From positions 62,479,023 to 62,543,022 of the forward strand of contig OY740768.1 in the NCBI GenBank assembly GCA_963513935.1: a stretch of 64,000 bases of DNA. Reading direction: 5' to 3'. Under the pieces are notes generated by a model that saw only the letters and a program-made list of their open reading frames with translations, was not told the origin of the DNA and did not search any database. The number at the start of each line of letters is the position of its first letter. Position 1 is the first letter of the stretch. A program made the translations under genes and the position numbers. This DNA is from Aphrophora alni (lineage: Eukaryota; Arthropoda; Insecta; Hemiptera; Aphrophoridae). This document shows positions 24,365 through 35,972 of this stretch, piece after piece.

Positions 24365-24481
24365 CCATTCAGTATTCTCCATAAATTAGGTTAACTTCGA
24401 AACCGGAGTCTCATGTAACCGTTAGCAAATTCAGGTAACACGTGGTATGCACTTAAGCGGAGATTATTTCTTTCCTATTTC

Positions 24482-27400
24482 TTATTTCTTTCCGTCGAGG
24501 AACTCCGCCGCTATCCTAACCAACTCCACAACCGCTTTCCTAGCTTCCCTGTTCTTAATCAATGCGAAACCACTGGCGTCCAGCCGTTGCAACTCTTCCT
24601 CATCAAGTTCACAAAACCATGTCCTAAGGTCCTCAAGTAGGGGGCACTCCATCACAAGATGTATTGCCGTCTGGGGCAAACCACAACAGCACGAGGGATC
24701 CTCTCTAAGAGAAAAAGATGTCAATTTGGCGGCGAAAAACCCGTGTCCTGTTAGAAATTGAGTCATTATAGGTGTTAAGTTTAGATCTCTTATCGCAATT
24801 CTCCCCTTTACCGATGGGAACCACCATCTTGTAACTTCTCCTTTAACACTGGAGCTCCATCTTTCTTGCCAGATTTGGAAAGCCTCATCTCTGATGTGAT
24901 TCTTAATAGCTCCCATAGGAATTTGTCTGTTATGGTACATCCTGCCACCATCAGCCAACAGTAGGTCGCCTCCAGATTTCCATGTCTTTCTGCTTCCTCT
25001 TTCCCACACTGCTAGATCCGCAGGTAAAACACCTGCCACCACCGGCATGGCATCAATGGACACCGTCCTGTAAGCGCCAGTGACCGCAATGAGGATGATC
25101 CTCTGAGCTCTTAATAAGGAGCGTTGTATCTCAATTCTTCTTACCCTATGGTACCAAGCCCCCGCAGCATAGGTGACTATTGCTGAATATATACCATTGT
25201 AGATTGTTCTTAGAGCCCTCCATGATAGCCCATAGTCCTTTCTCACTAATCTCTTTATTTTAAAGAACAACGACTTTACCTTTTCACCCATTGCAGTCAC
25301 ATGCTTGGTGAAGAACAATCCCCTTTCCAAGATCACGCCTAAATATCTAATTTCCTTAACAAACTTAACTGGACGTCCATCCAGCCGAACAGTTGGGTCT
25401 CTACGAAGAATACCTTTCACCATAAGGATGTTTGTTTTCTCAGCCGAGATCTTAAGGCGAACACTGCAGCACCAACTCTTGAGAGCAGATAAAACCTCAG
25501 AAGCCCTTAGCTCAATCTCAGCCCTAGACTTTCCTGTCACCGCCACAGCTACATCATCAGCGTAGGCCACCGCCCCGCATCCAGTTGGAAGATCCACCCG
25601 CAGCAGACCGTCAAACAGAAGATTCCACAAAAGAGGCCCCAAAACGGATCCCTGAGGGCATCCCATAGTTACATCTCTGACGAATTTCCATTCTTTCGAC
25701 GCTATGGTGGCTTTCCTATCCGACAGGTAAGATTGAATGAGTCCGAAGATGTTCCTAGGGCACTTTATTTCTATTAACTTTGTTAAAATAGCAGGCCACC
25801 AAGCATTGTCGAATGCGCCTTCGATGTCAATAAATAATATTGCGCAGTATTTCTCTGTTGAGGCCTCCACGATACCAATCAACTCAATGATGGCGTCCTC
25901 AGTGCTCCTTCCGGCTCTAAACCCATATTGTCTGTTGGAGATCACCTCTCTCTCCTCAAAGAAGCTTGTCAGCCTTGTTGCAATGACCTTTTCAAGGATT
26001 TTACCCAAAGTAGGTAGAAGAGCAATCGGTCGGTATGACTTAGGCAGATCTTTCCTCTTGTCTGGTCCCTTGAGTAGGAACTTGATATTGGCGTTTTTCC
26101 ATTCTCTGGGGAACGAGCCTCTTATTAGACACTGGTTAAATAGTTTGACCACTGTTGTACCCAATGTGCTCCACAGGTTCTTCCACACATCAACTGTGAT
26201 TTCATCAAGCCCAGGTGCACTCCCAGTTCTCATTCTTTCGAGGGCAGATGTTACCTCGTCCAAAGAAATCTCCCAATCGTCCTCACCAAGGTCCAAGTTC
26301 TCCGCTCTATCTCTCACCCTAATCCTGTCAGCAGAGTTATCAGCAGTGTCAATGGTGATGTCGTCTTGCGGAATCAAAGAGGCAGCCAGAGCCCGTGCAG
26401 ACTCCTCACCTGAAACTGTGTAGATGTTGTCCACCAGTATAGTTGACATGCTTTCAGCAATCCTGAGTTTGCCAGTTACCATCTTCATGACGAAGCCCCA
26501 CGGGTCGGCAGAGTTCTCCATCACAAACGCCTCCCAACTTTTCCTCTTAGCCGCTCTGATTGCCACATTTAGAGCATTTTTGGTCCTCCTTATGTCCCCA
26601 GACAGTCTGCCGAGTACCTGATCCGAAGTGTCCATCCTTCTCCTTTTCCTTTCTCTAGAGTAGTTTTTCTTAGCCTCTATGTGTGTTCTTCGGAGTTTTC
26701 CAATTTCAGGGCTCCACCATCTAACCGGGGGTCGCCTCATAGCGCGTCTGACAGGAACAGTCCTAGATAAGATCCCCTCAACGAATTTCATCAACCTTTC
26801 AAGAGAAACCTCACCCTGAGAGTCCTGGCTCAACTCCCTCCAGCCACACTCCGCAAGTGCTGCCATCCTTTCCCAATCCGCTCTTCTCCAATTATACCCT
26901 GTGGGGCCATATGTGTTGGTCCGAGTAATGGTCCCCTCTGGTCTCCAGTCGAACGTGATAAGGCGGTGGTCACTGATTGACGCATCCGTACGAACTTTCC
27001 AATCGACAACTTGTCTAAAGGCAGCCAAAGAAGCCACTGTAACATCAATATTGGACTCTGATCTTGGCGTGAAGTAAGTACTTGGTTGACCCTCAGCGTT
27101 AATAATTTCCAGTTCCTCCGAAGCCAGCAGTTCCTCCAGTAGTTCTCCCCTGTTGTCCGTGTATCCGCTGTGCCATAAAACAGACTTGGCATTAGCGTCA
27201 AGGCCGAAAACTACACTTCTTCCTGTATGCCCTGCCATAACATCCCTCACCTTGTCCAGATATTCATCAATCTCCCTAGAGAACTGGCAGTAAACTGAGA
27301 CAGCCAGTAGGCTAGCGCCGCCGATTCTTAACTCAACCGCCACAACGTGAGAGTCGCTAAATTGTGCCAAGTTAGTCACCTCCACATCCTCCCTTAGGAT

Positions 27401-27613
27401 TACGACCGCAGCCCAGATGGAATCTCCTCCTCCCGTAACAATTCTGGCTCTAATGGGAAAACCACAGACTTTATTTCCCACCGCATAAGGCTCCTGTACG
27501 AGTAGGACGTCGAGCCTCAATTCCTCGGCTACCTTTCTCATAATGTCCGTCGCAATCCGGCTACGCTGCAGATTAATCTGTCCCATTTTTAGGATGATGT
27601 TCTTATTCGCCAT
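24482..27613 (-). CDS. Element F ORF2: endonuclease and reverse transcriptase
   Basis: A 1043-residue protein that nicks target DNA and reverse transcribes the element RNA at the nick. Residues 1-~225 form an APE-type endonuclease (INLQRSRIATDI, LLVQEPYAVGN, GLDANAKSVLWHS, SNIDVTVAS, SDHRLITFDW). The RT domain spans ~450-740 with KSYRPIALLPTLGKILEK, RQYGFRAGRSTEDAI, PQGSVLGPLLWNLLFD and the catalytic YADD at 684-687. A C-terminal CCHC-type motif (CCCGLPQTAIHLVMEC) starts near 974. There is no RNase H domain, as usual in the R1 clade. ATG 27613 overlaps the end of ORF1 (ATGGCGAATAA), suggesting termination-reinitiation. No internal stop or frameshift, so it is potentially active. Confidence 0.9.
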   Translation of the reverse strand: MANKNIILKMGQINLQRSRIATDIMRKVAEELRLDVLLVQEPYAVGNKVCGFPIRARIVTGGGDSIWAAVVILREDVEVTNLAQFSDSHVVAVELRIGGASLLAVSVYCQFSREIDEYLDKVRDVMAGHTGRSVVFGLDANAKSVLWHSGYTDNRGELLEELLASEELEIINAEGQPSTYFTPRSESNIDVTVASLAAFRQVVDWKVRTDASISDHRLITFDWRPEGTITRTNTYGPTGYNWRRADWERMAALAECGWRELSQDSQGEVSLERLMKFVEGILSRTVPVRRAMRRPPVRWWSPEIGKLRRTHIEAKKNYSRERKRRRMDTSDQVLGRLSGDIRRTKNALNVAIRAAKRKSWEAFVMENSADPWGFVMKMVTGKLRIAESMSTILVDNIYTVSGEESARALAASLIPQDDITIDTADNSADRIRVRDRAENLDLGEDDWEISLDEVTSALERMRTGSAPGLDEITVDVWKNLWSTLGTTVVKLFNQCLIRGSFPREWKNANIKFLLKGPDKRKDLPKSYRPIALLPTLGKILEKVIATRLTSFFEEREVISNRQYGFRAGRSTEDAIIELIGIVEASTEKYCAILFIDIEGAFDNAWWPAILTKLIEIKCPRNIFGLIQSYLSDRKATIASKEWKFVRDVTMGCPQGSVLGPLLWNLLFDGLLRVDLPTGCGAVAYADDVAVAVTGKSRAEIELRASEVLSALKSWCCSVRLKISAEKTNILMVKGILRRDPTVRLDGRPVKFVKEIRYLGVILERGLFFTKHVTAMGEKVKSLFFKIKRLVRKDYGLSWRALRTIYNGIYSAIVTYAAGAWYHRVRRIEIQRSLLRAQRIILIAVTGAYRTVSIDAMPVVAGVLPADLAVWERGSRKTWKSGGDLLLADGGRMYHNRQIPMGAIKNHIRDEAFQIWQERWSSSVKGEVTRWWFPSVKGRIAIRDLNLTPIMTQFLTGHGFFAAKLTSFSLREDPSCCCGLPQTAIHLVMECPLLEDLRTWFCELDEEELQRLDASGFALIKNREARKAVVELVRIAAEFLDGKK

Positions 27614-28802
27614 AGTCTATATTCCTTGTGGCCGCCTCCAAGGCCCTCTTGTATGAGGTACAACTCCTATCACTATTATTGTGCCTAAAGTCAATTCCTC
27701 TATCCCTACAATTTATGCAGATCTGGTCCTTGGAGCTTTCCTGACAGTCGGCCGCCTTGTGTCCATTTCCGCCACAGTGTCGACACGCCATCTCTCCTCT
27801 GCAGTGAGCCGCAATGTGGCCAAACCTCTGACATTTGAAGCAACGCGTAACTACCACATAATCGGATACTCCAACTGATCTCCAACCAACGAAAATCCTT
27901 CCTTCTCTCCTCATTTTGTTTCTTAAGACTGGATCGGCCTCAATTACCCAGTTCACTAGATTACCCTCTCTTTTGCCTGTCCTAAAAGCCATCCTACACA
28001 ATCCGGCGAAAGTGTCCCTATCAAACTCCGAGAAGTTCTGCCGTCTGATGTCCTCTAATATATCCTCCGGTTCAAGTGCTCTCTCCAGGCCGAACAGAAT
28101 GAGTTTGGGTCTGCGTCCCTTTACAGACTCTACAGTTAGTCCTTCCCTCTTCAATCCCGAGTTGTTAATAACGGATTCCTTTGATTCTTCGTTTCCCATG
28201 ACTAATAGTATTTCTGCTTTTCCACGAGAGATGACGTTTTTGATCTTGATTCCCTCAGCTCCGGGCTTTATAATCTCCATAACCCTGTCTCTGACCTCTT
28301 CTGAAGTATCCTTCTCGGTGTTTCCTCTTATTATGATCTTCCCGGGAAATGGCTTCGGTCTTATGCCAACTTTTGTAACCACCGGGATTTTCCTTATCGC
28401 GTCAGCATAACTTTTGACTCCCTGGTTAGAAATCCCATCTGAAGTGTTTGTTTTCAAGTTACGCCTCATTTCCGACATTTGCCCCTTCAGGAACGCATTC
28501 TCTTTATCCCGGACCTCGAGAACCCTTAATACATCAAGAAAAACTCCGATTATTCTGTTTGTCCTCTCGACTGTCATCTTCGACCCCGTCACGTCCGCCA
28601 AGAAGCCCTTCTTTATCTCCAACAATTCCTCCGCAGTCATATCCCCGTCACGATCGATTTCCCCCATTTCCGGCGACCCCATCGACGCGGACCTAGCTCT
28701 CTTATGCTTCCCTTTTCTCCCCTCACTCCCCCTACAACCCCCCTCTGGCGTACTCATTTCCCCTGTTCCCCTTCCTACAAAATCCCCTTTCTCCCCCGAC
28801 AT
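27603..28802 (-). CDS. Element F ORF1: zinc-knuckle nucleic-acid-binding protein
   Basis: A 399-residue Gag-like protein that should bind the element RNA in the ribonucleoprotein. The N-terminal half is charged, including FLDVLRVLEVRDKENAFLKG, which may form a coiled coil. A central part resembles an RNA-binding fold (KIIIRGN, ILLVMGN, LILFGLERALEPEDILEDI). The C-terminus has three zinc knuckles starting near residue 321: CFKCQRFGHIAAHC, CRHCGGNGHKAADC and a longer CINC...C unit. The stop overlaps the ORF2 start. The frame is intact. Confidence 0.88.
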   Translation of the reverse strand: MSGEKGDFVGRGTGEMSTPEGGCRGSEGRKGKHKRARSASMGSPEMGEIDRDGDMTAEELLEIKKGFLADVTGSKMTVERTNRIIGVFLDVLRVLEVRDKENAFLKGQMSEMRRNLKTNTSDGISNQGVKSYADAIRKIPVVTKVGIRPKPFPGKIIIRGNTEKDTSEEVRDRVMEIIKPGAEGIKIKNVISRGKAEILLVMGNEESKESVINNSGLKREGLTVESVKGRRPKLILFGLERALEPEDILEDIRRQNFSEFDRDTFAGLCRMAFRTGKREGNLVNWVIEADPVLRNKMRREGRIFVGWRSVGVSDYVVVTRCFKCQRFGHIAAHCRGEMACRHCGGNGHKAADCQESSKDQICINCRDRGIDFRHNNSDRSCTSYKRALEAATRNIDYGE

Positions 28803-29929
28803 TATTTACTACGCTAGACCAACTATCCCCTTTAAACAAAATGATATAACCTAAATTACCCAATAAATTACTAAAATCCCCAATTAATAACCTTAAATAC
28901 TATTATCACCTCTAAACCTATACTTAAACTTACGAAAACACGAATTCACTAACTTAAACCTTAACCAAATGCGCACTAACTACCAAAAATATTGGTTTCC
29001 CTAGCCTATACCCCTATAACAACAGATTCACTAACCTAACCTAACTTAAATGCAACACATGGTGATCATCGCTCACTAAACAGGGCAGACTTTACAGTAA
29101 AACAACAGTGATAATAACAATAAATACGAAACAACCGAATTACTAACCTAGACTCCCTAACACTAGAGCTTCACTAAACTAGACTCCTAACTACTATGCC
29201 TTCCACTAACCTAGACTCCTACACGTGGCTTTACTAACCCAGGCTCCTAGAAAAGCAACACGTCATCCATATTTAACCTAACTTATGCTATTTCTACAAA
29301 TCAACGATTAATAACTACCAAAAAGCATGCAATATACAATAACTAAACCGTCTATTACTAGATAATATAAATAAAACACTCACTTACCTTAAAATATCAC
29401 TTAAAATAACGATAAATACGAAACAACCGAACTACTAACCTAGACTCCCTAGCACTAAAGCTTCACTAACCTAGACTCCTAACTACTATGCCTTCTTAAT
29501 CAAGACTCCTACACGTGGCTTTACTAACCTAGGCTCCTAGCAAAGTAACACGTCATCCATATTTAACCTAACTTATGCTATTTCTACGAAACAACGATTA
29601 ATAACTACCAAAAAACATGCAATATACAATAACTAAACCATCTATTACTAGAATATATAAATATAATATAAATAAAATCACTCACTTACCTTAAAATATC
29701 ACTTAACTTACTTAACCTACAAAACACACACTCCCGCACTTCTTCCTCCCAAAACTAAATATATTTTGGTAGGATTTCAAAAATTTATTATACACTACAT
29801 GCACTAACACTAACTAAACACATATAACTTAATTTAAATCACCAAAACGCAGAAAAAACCACTGAAAACACTCTAAATAGCGGAGCAACTTTAGACACGT
29901 CAGTCCACTACAAAAGCCCCTCACTTCCA
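28803..29929 (-). other. Element F 5' UTR with two ~292-bp tandem repeats
   Basis: Noncoding leader of the non-LTR element. Two copies about 292 bp apart (starting near 29113 and 29405, the second running to about 29697) share ACCTAGACTCC, ACACGTGGC and ACGTCATCC blocks. Such repeats often carry the internal promoter of non-LTR elements. Near 29030-29048 the minus strand reads TTAGGTTAGGTTAG, the insect telomere repeat motif, for about two and a half units only. Confidence 0.7.
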
Positions 29930-29943
29930 AGGAAACAAGTACA

Positions 29944-32407
29944 GGAGGAAATAGATAAAATGCTAAAGTATAAAGTTATAGAGAGATCCCGAACACCGTA
30001 TATTAATCCGATGGTGGTAGTGTTAAAGCCGAATAAAACCGTTAGGCTATGTATGGATGCTAGAAGACTGAATCAGATAATACAGCCGGATTATGAAAGT
30101 GCGCCGCCTATAGAAGAAATTCTAAGGAAGGGTCGTAACAAGAAATTCATAACTAAGTTCGATCTAACATCTAGTTTCTGGCAAGTCCCACTATCGGAGG
30201 AGTCTAAAAAATACACGGGATTTTTATATAACAATAAAGTGTATAACTATACAGTGATACCGTTTGGACTTCAAAATTCTTTGGCAGCGCTGATAAGGAC
30301 AATAGACCTAACATTAGGTACTGAAGTCGACGACTACACGTTGGGCTATGTCGATGACTTGTTATGCATGTCTGAGACTTTTGAAGAACACCTGGAGCAT
30401 TTAAAAACGATTTTTGAAAAATTTAAAGAAGGAAATCTAACGATAAATCCCACCAAAACTTATTTTTGTCAAAAGGAGGTAAAATTTTTAGGATATGTAA
30501 TTTCGCAACAAGGCATAAGTACGGATCCGGAAAAATTGCAAGCTATCAGTGATTTTCCGAGACCGACTAATAAGAAAAAACTGCAATCGTTCTTAGGGTT
30601 TGTGAATTACTATTCTAGGTTTACTTCAAGATATTCCCATGAAATTAAACCATTGTTAAAATTATTAAGAAAAAATGAACCATTTAAGTGGGACCATGTA
30701 ATGCAAAATGCTTTTGAGAAAACTAAATCATTATTTAAGAAATCTGTAACAATCATGCATCCTGTGGAAGGCAAGGAAACGTTTTTGCAAACCGACGCGA
30801 GTGATGGTGCAATTGCTAGCCAGTTGTACCAGAAAAATGAGTTGGGCGAGTTACAAGTTATAGGATTTGTGAGCAGAACTTTAAAGAAAGCGGAGTTAGC
30901 TTACACCATCTGTGAGAAGGAGTTGTTAGCCATAGTTCATGGTCTGGAGAAGTTTAGGCCATTGATTGTAGGGGCACCACTGACGGTGATAACTGATAAC
31001 AAAGCTTTAAAGTTCCTAAGAAGCTGCAAATTAACTACAGCTCGTCTAACTCGATGGATACTGGCAATCCAAGAGTATGATGCCAAAATTGAACACTGTG
31101 CAGGAAAAATAAACGTTCCTTGTGACATCATAAGCAGGATGTATGACGGTCAAAACGAAAATTGTCCAAGTGGAAATAAAATTAGGTTAAAATTAAGTCA
31201 GTCAAAATTACTCACAACAAGAAAATTTCAGGATATAATGCAAAATTTTAGAAATAATCAATTACAGGAATTAACAATGAAAGGAATAAACTTGCAGGAG
31301 AGAGATAATTTTAGAATAATTAATGATATTGTCTATCAGGAGATTAATAATAAATGGAAAATAATTATCCCCGAAATAAACAAAAATGAGTTCATAAGCG
31401 AAGTTCACCGAATATATGGCCATTTAGGAAGGAACAAATTGTTAGCGATGATAAATAAATGTTTTTATATAAAAAATGCTGGGTATAAAATATTACAGGT
31501 AATCAAAAAATGTAGAATTTGCCAATATGCGAAAAAGACGAATAAATATTTGCAAGGAATGTCTAAGGCTATTGTTCCTAGGGACATCAACGAGATGATA
31601 GCCATAGACTACTTAGGTCCATTGCCAAAAGGACTTGGAAATATACAACATATTTTAGTTATAATAGATACCTTTTCAAAATTTATAAAACTATACCCAG
31701 TAAGAAATCCAACCACAAATAACAGTATCAAACATATGATAGATTATATGAACAATTTTGGGAAACCGCAGAAGATTTTAACTGATTTCGGAGCAGCATT
31801 CACATCTAGAAATTGGAAGAAGTGGATTGCTGAACAAAAAGTAGAACATGTGTTAATCCCGGTAAGACATCCTCAGGTAAATTTGGCAGAAAGAGTCAAC
31901 AAAGAAGTGGGGAGATTATTACGCACTTATTGTTACGATACTCAAACCACTTGGCGGAAGCAATTACCTTTTATAGAAGAGTTAATCAACAACACACCAA
32001 ATGAAACTACCGGGTATGCACCAGTACAAATACAGTTGAATAGGGATCCAAATTATGTATGGGAGTCATATTTCCCACGAGACAAAGAGCTACGACAGAG
32101 TGAAACTTGGGCAGAAAAGAAGCAGAAATGTCTTCAAAGGATGACGCAAATCGGCACCAGGCGAGCGGAGAGAATTAACCAAAGAATACGAGAAACAAAA
32201 TTTCAGGTAGGAGATCGTGTTCTCGTATTGAATGCAAATAGAGCGAATTTGGATAAAAGCGAGACCGAAAAATTAATGCTCGTATATGGTGGACCATATG
32301 TCGTGAGCAAAGTCATGGGGAGAAAAACATATGAAGTAATAAATATCGACACTCAAAAAGTTAAAGGTCGTTATGACATCAAAGATTTGAAGAAATTTCA
32401 TGAATAA
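29944..32407 (+). CDS. pol: Element B pol, second part: RT, RNase H, integrase
   Basis: It continues pol in the same frame after element F. RT motifs: RTPYINPMVVVLKPN, RLCMDARRLN, FDLTSSFWQVPL, and the catalytic YVDD at 30347-30358 (GYVDDLLC, not the more usual YLDD). RNase H begins with LQTDASDGA. Integrase has an HHCC zinc-binding part (HRIYGHLG ... CRICQYAK) and the D,D,E core (AIDYLGPL, ILTDFGAAF, HPQVNLAERVNKE), then a GPF/Y-like module (YGGPYVV). It ends KDLKKFHE. One substitution stands out: the usual gypsy DNG/DRG after the second Asp is DFG. No stops or frameshifts. Confidence 0.9.
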
Positions 32408-33405
32408 ATTTTATAAATTATTGTAATGTTTAAAAGTTGTAATATGTAAAGTGTAGAAGCGAGTGAGGTAAAAGGGAAATAACGGACTGTCAGCTGATTT
32501 AAAAGAATGTAACCTAGGTCAGTGAATAACAGGATAAAGCTTCAATAAATTCCTAAGTGTACAAGGTCAGGAGCCTAGCGGTAACACGCATCTGCAAGCC
32601 GCACCTGAATAAACAAAGTATAGACGAGGAGGTGAAGGGGAGAACCGGACGTCGATTAACCAATATTGACAGACTGCGTGTTCAACAAATTAGCTGAGGG
32701 GGAATGGAATGAATGAAAGTATAAATGTGTAGTGTTTTGTTTTTTATTAGAGGGAAATTTCCGATAGATTAAATAATTTTTCTTTTTAACTGCAAATAGG
32801 ATAGTAGCCGTTGTAGTTACCAAGTACTTTATATATATATGTAGGCATAAGTATAAATTCAACCAAAGCAGATAATTATAATCATATAAGACGAATTATT
32901 CCTTATATAAATGTAATATGTTTTGTGTGTGATAATGTGTTTATTTACAGCAAGGACGTTTAGATGAAACGGCTGTAATGGACTAAAAGAACGCTTAAGC
33001 AAATTTGTATGTATACCATAATAAATAACATGTGTTTTGAATATATAAATATTATACTATCATGAATAAAATGTGTTTTGAATATATAAATATTATACTA
33101 TCATGAATAAAATGTGTTTTGAATATATAAATATTATACTATAATGAATAAAATGTGTTTTGAGTATATCAAAATATGAAATGATGGAGGAGATGGTTTT
33201 TAGATATAAATAAATGTGTTTATATAAGTTGTTAGGTTAATATGTCAAACTTTATGTTGATGATTAATAGAGATGATAAATAAATAGTTAATATGAAATG
33301 TGATATGTCGAAAAAGGGGTTTAATACTAAGATTTTAGTTTTTTAAAAAATGAAAAATAGGAATTTTTCATTTTAACCGAAAATTTTAGTTCAAAGGGGG
33401 GATTT
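32408..33405 (+). other. Element B 3' UTR, VNTR and polypurine tract
   Basis: Noncoding. It contains about four copies of a 41-bp repeat (CATGAATAAAATGTG core, units starting about 33020, 33061, 33102 and 33143). The polypurine tract CAAAGGGGGGATT ends just before the LTR at 33406. It is homologous to 13906-14843 of element A, which has fewer VNTR copies. Confidence 0.75.
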
Positions 33406-35871
33406 TGCGACGGTTTGGAAAAAGCCAAACGTCTCAAGTCCATTTAAAACAAGTTAAATTGCCGCGCTAAACCTTGTAGAGTGGGGACGAGGTGGGGCGA
33501 TGACGTCACGCCAGTTCGAGAGCAAACTTGCTTGTTCGGACGTGAAAAGTCAAACTGCCTTAGTTCCTATTTTATTAAGAAACTAAATTATTAATATAAA
33601 TAAATATTCAGTAGAGTCAACCGACCAATAATATCAACAAATAAATTTAAAATCACATAAAACAAAAAAGTTATTCAAGTTTTTAGAAGGGCTCAAAAAC
33701 CTAAAATTTGGAAGAAGAATAAATTCAAAATTCAAAAATCGTAGAGTCATAACCAAGTGGGGAAGTAACAATAATCACAAATAAAAAATATGAATTAATA
33801 ATAATTAACAGGTGAGAATGGACTTAGAAAGTCATTCTTGGGGAGTTTTTTGGAATTTTTGAGTTGAAGGGGGGATCATTTAAAAAATAATAATAAGTAC
33901 TATTGTAGAGACCACAATAGGGCACAATAATAGGTACTTAGAATCAAATTTGAAAATAAAATAAGGGAGATATAATAATTACAAAACGTAAAACTTCAAA
34001 GCCCAAAAGCGGGTAAAATAAACGTTAAAGGGGTAAAGTAACATGATAATTATATGTATTTAGTATGTAAAATGGTAAAACACCAAAGCAGAAGTAATAA
34101 TATATAATGGGGGGTTTTTATGAACATAAACTCATACGACACAAACTTAAGGACTTCAAAGGCGAATAACTCGACAACCAAACATAGTTTTTCGTCGTAG
34201 TAGAAGAGGAACAAGATTTCGTCAAAAGAATTTTGAGAAAGGACTTATCTCAAAATTTGAAAAGAGGAAAAATCAAGTTTAGGGAAAAGGGCGATAACTC
34301 GCGAACGAAGCGTAGTAGAGCGATGAATCAAGTTCCACAAGACCCACAAGATGGAAAGGAAGAAGAATACGAAAGGAACTTTAAAATCGGTTCGAGCGTT
34401 CGAAAGTTATAGCGAGTTGAACGAAAAAACGTCAAAAGTAGAGATTTTCATGCAAAAACATGAAAAGTTGCGCGCGCATCCTCAAGCAGAGTCTAAAGTC
34501 AGAATCATCATGTTGCCAACATGGATCAAAGATAACGTTAAAGAAAAAATACTATAAATTATTAATTAAAAGGTGTTTTAATTAATAATTAAGGAAGAAA
34601 ACTATTCATTAGTCAAAAAATAGGACTAATAAAACATATAGTGTAAATATTTCAGACCAAAAGGGCCTGAAAACACATAATATATGGAAAATACCTTTTT
34701 CCCAAAAAGGGAGGAAAATTGGCTCCAGAAAAGTGGATTAATTCCCACTGACAGGGAGACCGAGATTTAACCGTCGAAAGACGATTACTTTTGATTTGGA
34801 ATCGACGCTTAAAGGACGTTTCTTCTGCAACCGACTCTGAGCTGAGAGGAAGATTCAACTGTCACTCTACTAATTGGACTTAGAATAATTTCAACTTTAA
34901 TCGATCTTCAAGGCGACTTAGAAGAATTCGAGACCAGCATTCAACTACATAGCAGCTTACAGACTCTGGATAGAAAACATCACATCACTATCATCCTAAT
35001 AATACAACAAATTCCAAATCCAACTAGAACTTCTATTAAAGTGTGAAGGTATCTTATACTTAAGGAATAATTCGCAAATATTAACTTCTTTTCAAATATA
35101 ACGTCATTAGGGGGATTATTAAAAATTAAATTCATTTTAAACCTCTGCTTTGGTGTTGAAAATTATTAATAATTTAAATACGACTTTTTCAGGACAGGAA
35201 AAACTGTTTGTGGTTCTGTCTGAAAAGTCAAGCGTTGTTATTTTGTTTAAGATATAGAAAATATTACATTAATTAATTTTGTCAAATAAATAAATAGTTG
35301 TGTTATTGTTCAATTAAATTGTTTGGTGTGATTAAAAAAGTTTTGAATATAAAATTTTTCTGTGCAAAAGAGAAAATAATATACAAATAATTCATTTCTA
35401 AATTTTGTTGTGTTTTTAATATATATCCATTCTGTGTATGCTATTAACCTTGTTTTAACATAAATTTTATATATGTGCTCTGGTAATATAATTTGAAAAT
35501 TTTAAAAGTTATCATCAGAACTTAAGAGCCGATTTCTCCCAAAAGGCACGACCTTGGAGAGAGAGAGAGTTAATCTTAAAAGAGTTAAATATTCGAGCAT
35601 TGAGATAAAATTCAGGGAATTTTGCGTAATTTAAATTTAGTAAGGTTATGAGGACAAGCTCATACTTATTAGAGCCAAGAGTTGCAAAATCTTTGATTTA
35701 AAAAAGTAAAAGTGAGCACCTTGGCCTTGCCCGCGCTTGCTCTGAAAAGAAAGGTGGTTCGCCCAGTCGGTGGTGATCGTACAGCGAGTTTAAGAGTTCG
35801 TGATAATAGTGTTCCAAAAAAGGGAACAAGAATCTTAAATTCGTTGGAGTCAAAGCGAGGCGTAGCGCGGC

Positions 35872-35872
<1 letters not shown>
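33406..35872 (+). repeat. Element B 3' LTR
   Basis: Starts TGCGACGG and ends AGCGCGGCA at the next AC tract. Nearly identical to 17592-20081 except for a deletion of about 24 bp near 34180, a few substitutions and a different U5 terminus. The CRE-like TGACGTCA is at 33501-33508. Confidence 0.88.

Positions 35873-35926
<54 letters not shown>
35873..35926. repeat. (AC)27 microsatellite between element B and LTR C
   Basis: A 54-bp pure AC tract between the CA end of the element B LTR and the TG start of solo LTR C. Confidence 0.95.
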
Positions 35927-35928
<2 letters not shown>

Positions 35929-35972
35929 AAACGGTTTGCCGAGAGCCAAAAGTTTCAAGTCAATTTAAAGCA

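Larger units (their letters stand above)
24301..29929 (-). mobile_element. Element F: full-length R1/TRAS-like non-LTR retrotransposon
   Basis: A 5.6-kb minus-strand insertion in element B pol. It has a 5' UTR with tandem repeats (28803-29929), ORF1 with zinc knuckles, ORF2 with endonuclease and RT overlapping ORF1 by a few bases, a 3' UTR of about 117 bp and an A tail of about 64 nt, seen as poly(T) at 24301-24364. The 14-bp target duplication AGGAAACAAGTACA (24287-24300 and 29930-29943) proves a single clean insertion by target-primed reverse transcription. Both ORFs are open. The layout and the endonuclease (INLQRSRIATDIM, LLVQEPY) fit the R1 clade. It interrupts pol of element B without changing its frame. 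Confidence 0.9.
17592..35872 (+). mobile_element. Element B: Ty3/gypsy LTR retrotransposon with complete gag and pol
   Basis: The LTRs are 17592-20081 and 33406-35872. The internal region has two PBS units, intact gag (20421-21950), a -1 frameshift site, and protease, reverse transcriptase, RNase H and integrase in one frame. That frame is interrupted only by R1-like element F (24301-29929), whose 14-bp target duplication preserves it. A VNTR-bearing 3' UTR and a polypurine tract complete the element. The integrase C-terminus has a GPF/Y-type module (LVYGGPYVVSKV) and no obvious chromodomain, and there is no env gene. The LTRs are very similar, but the 3' copy has a small deletion near 34180 and the U5 ends differ. 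Without F it would be about 12.6 kb. Long LTRs plus tRNA-Lys suggest an Osvaldo/Ulysses-like element (inference). Confidence 0.9.

Noticed and set aside
24364..24394. Phenylalanine run at the end of the pol frame as a protein feature
   Set aside because: It is the poly(T) tail of the inserted non-LTR element.
24447..28854. Plus-strand ORFs across the non-LTR element
   Set aside because: They are opposite the intact ORF1 and ORF2 and carry no recognisable motifs.
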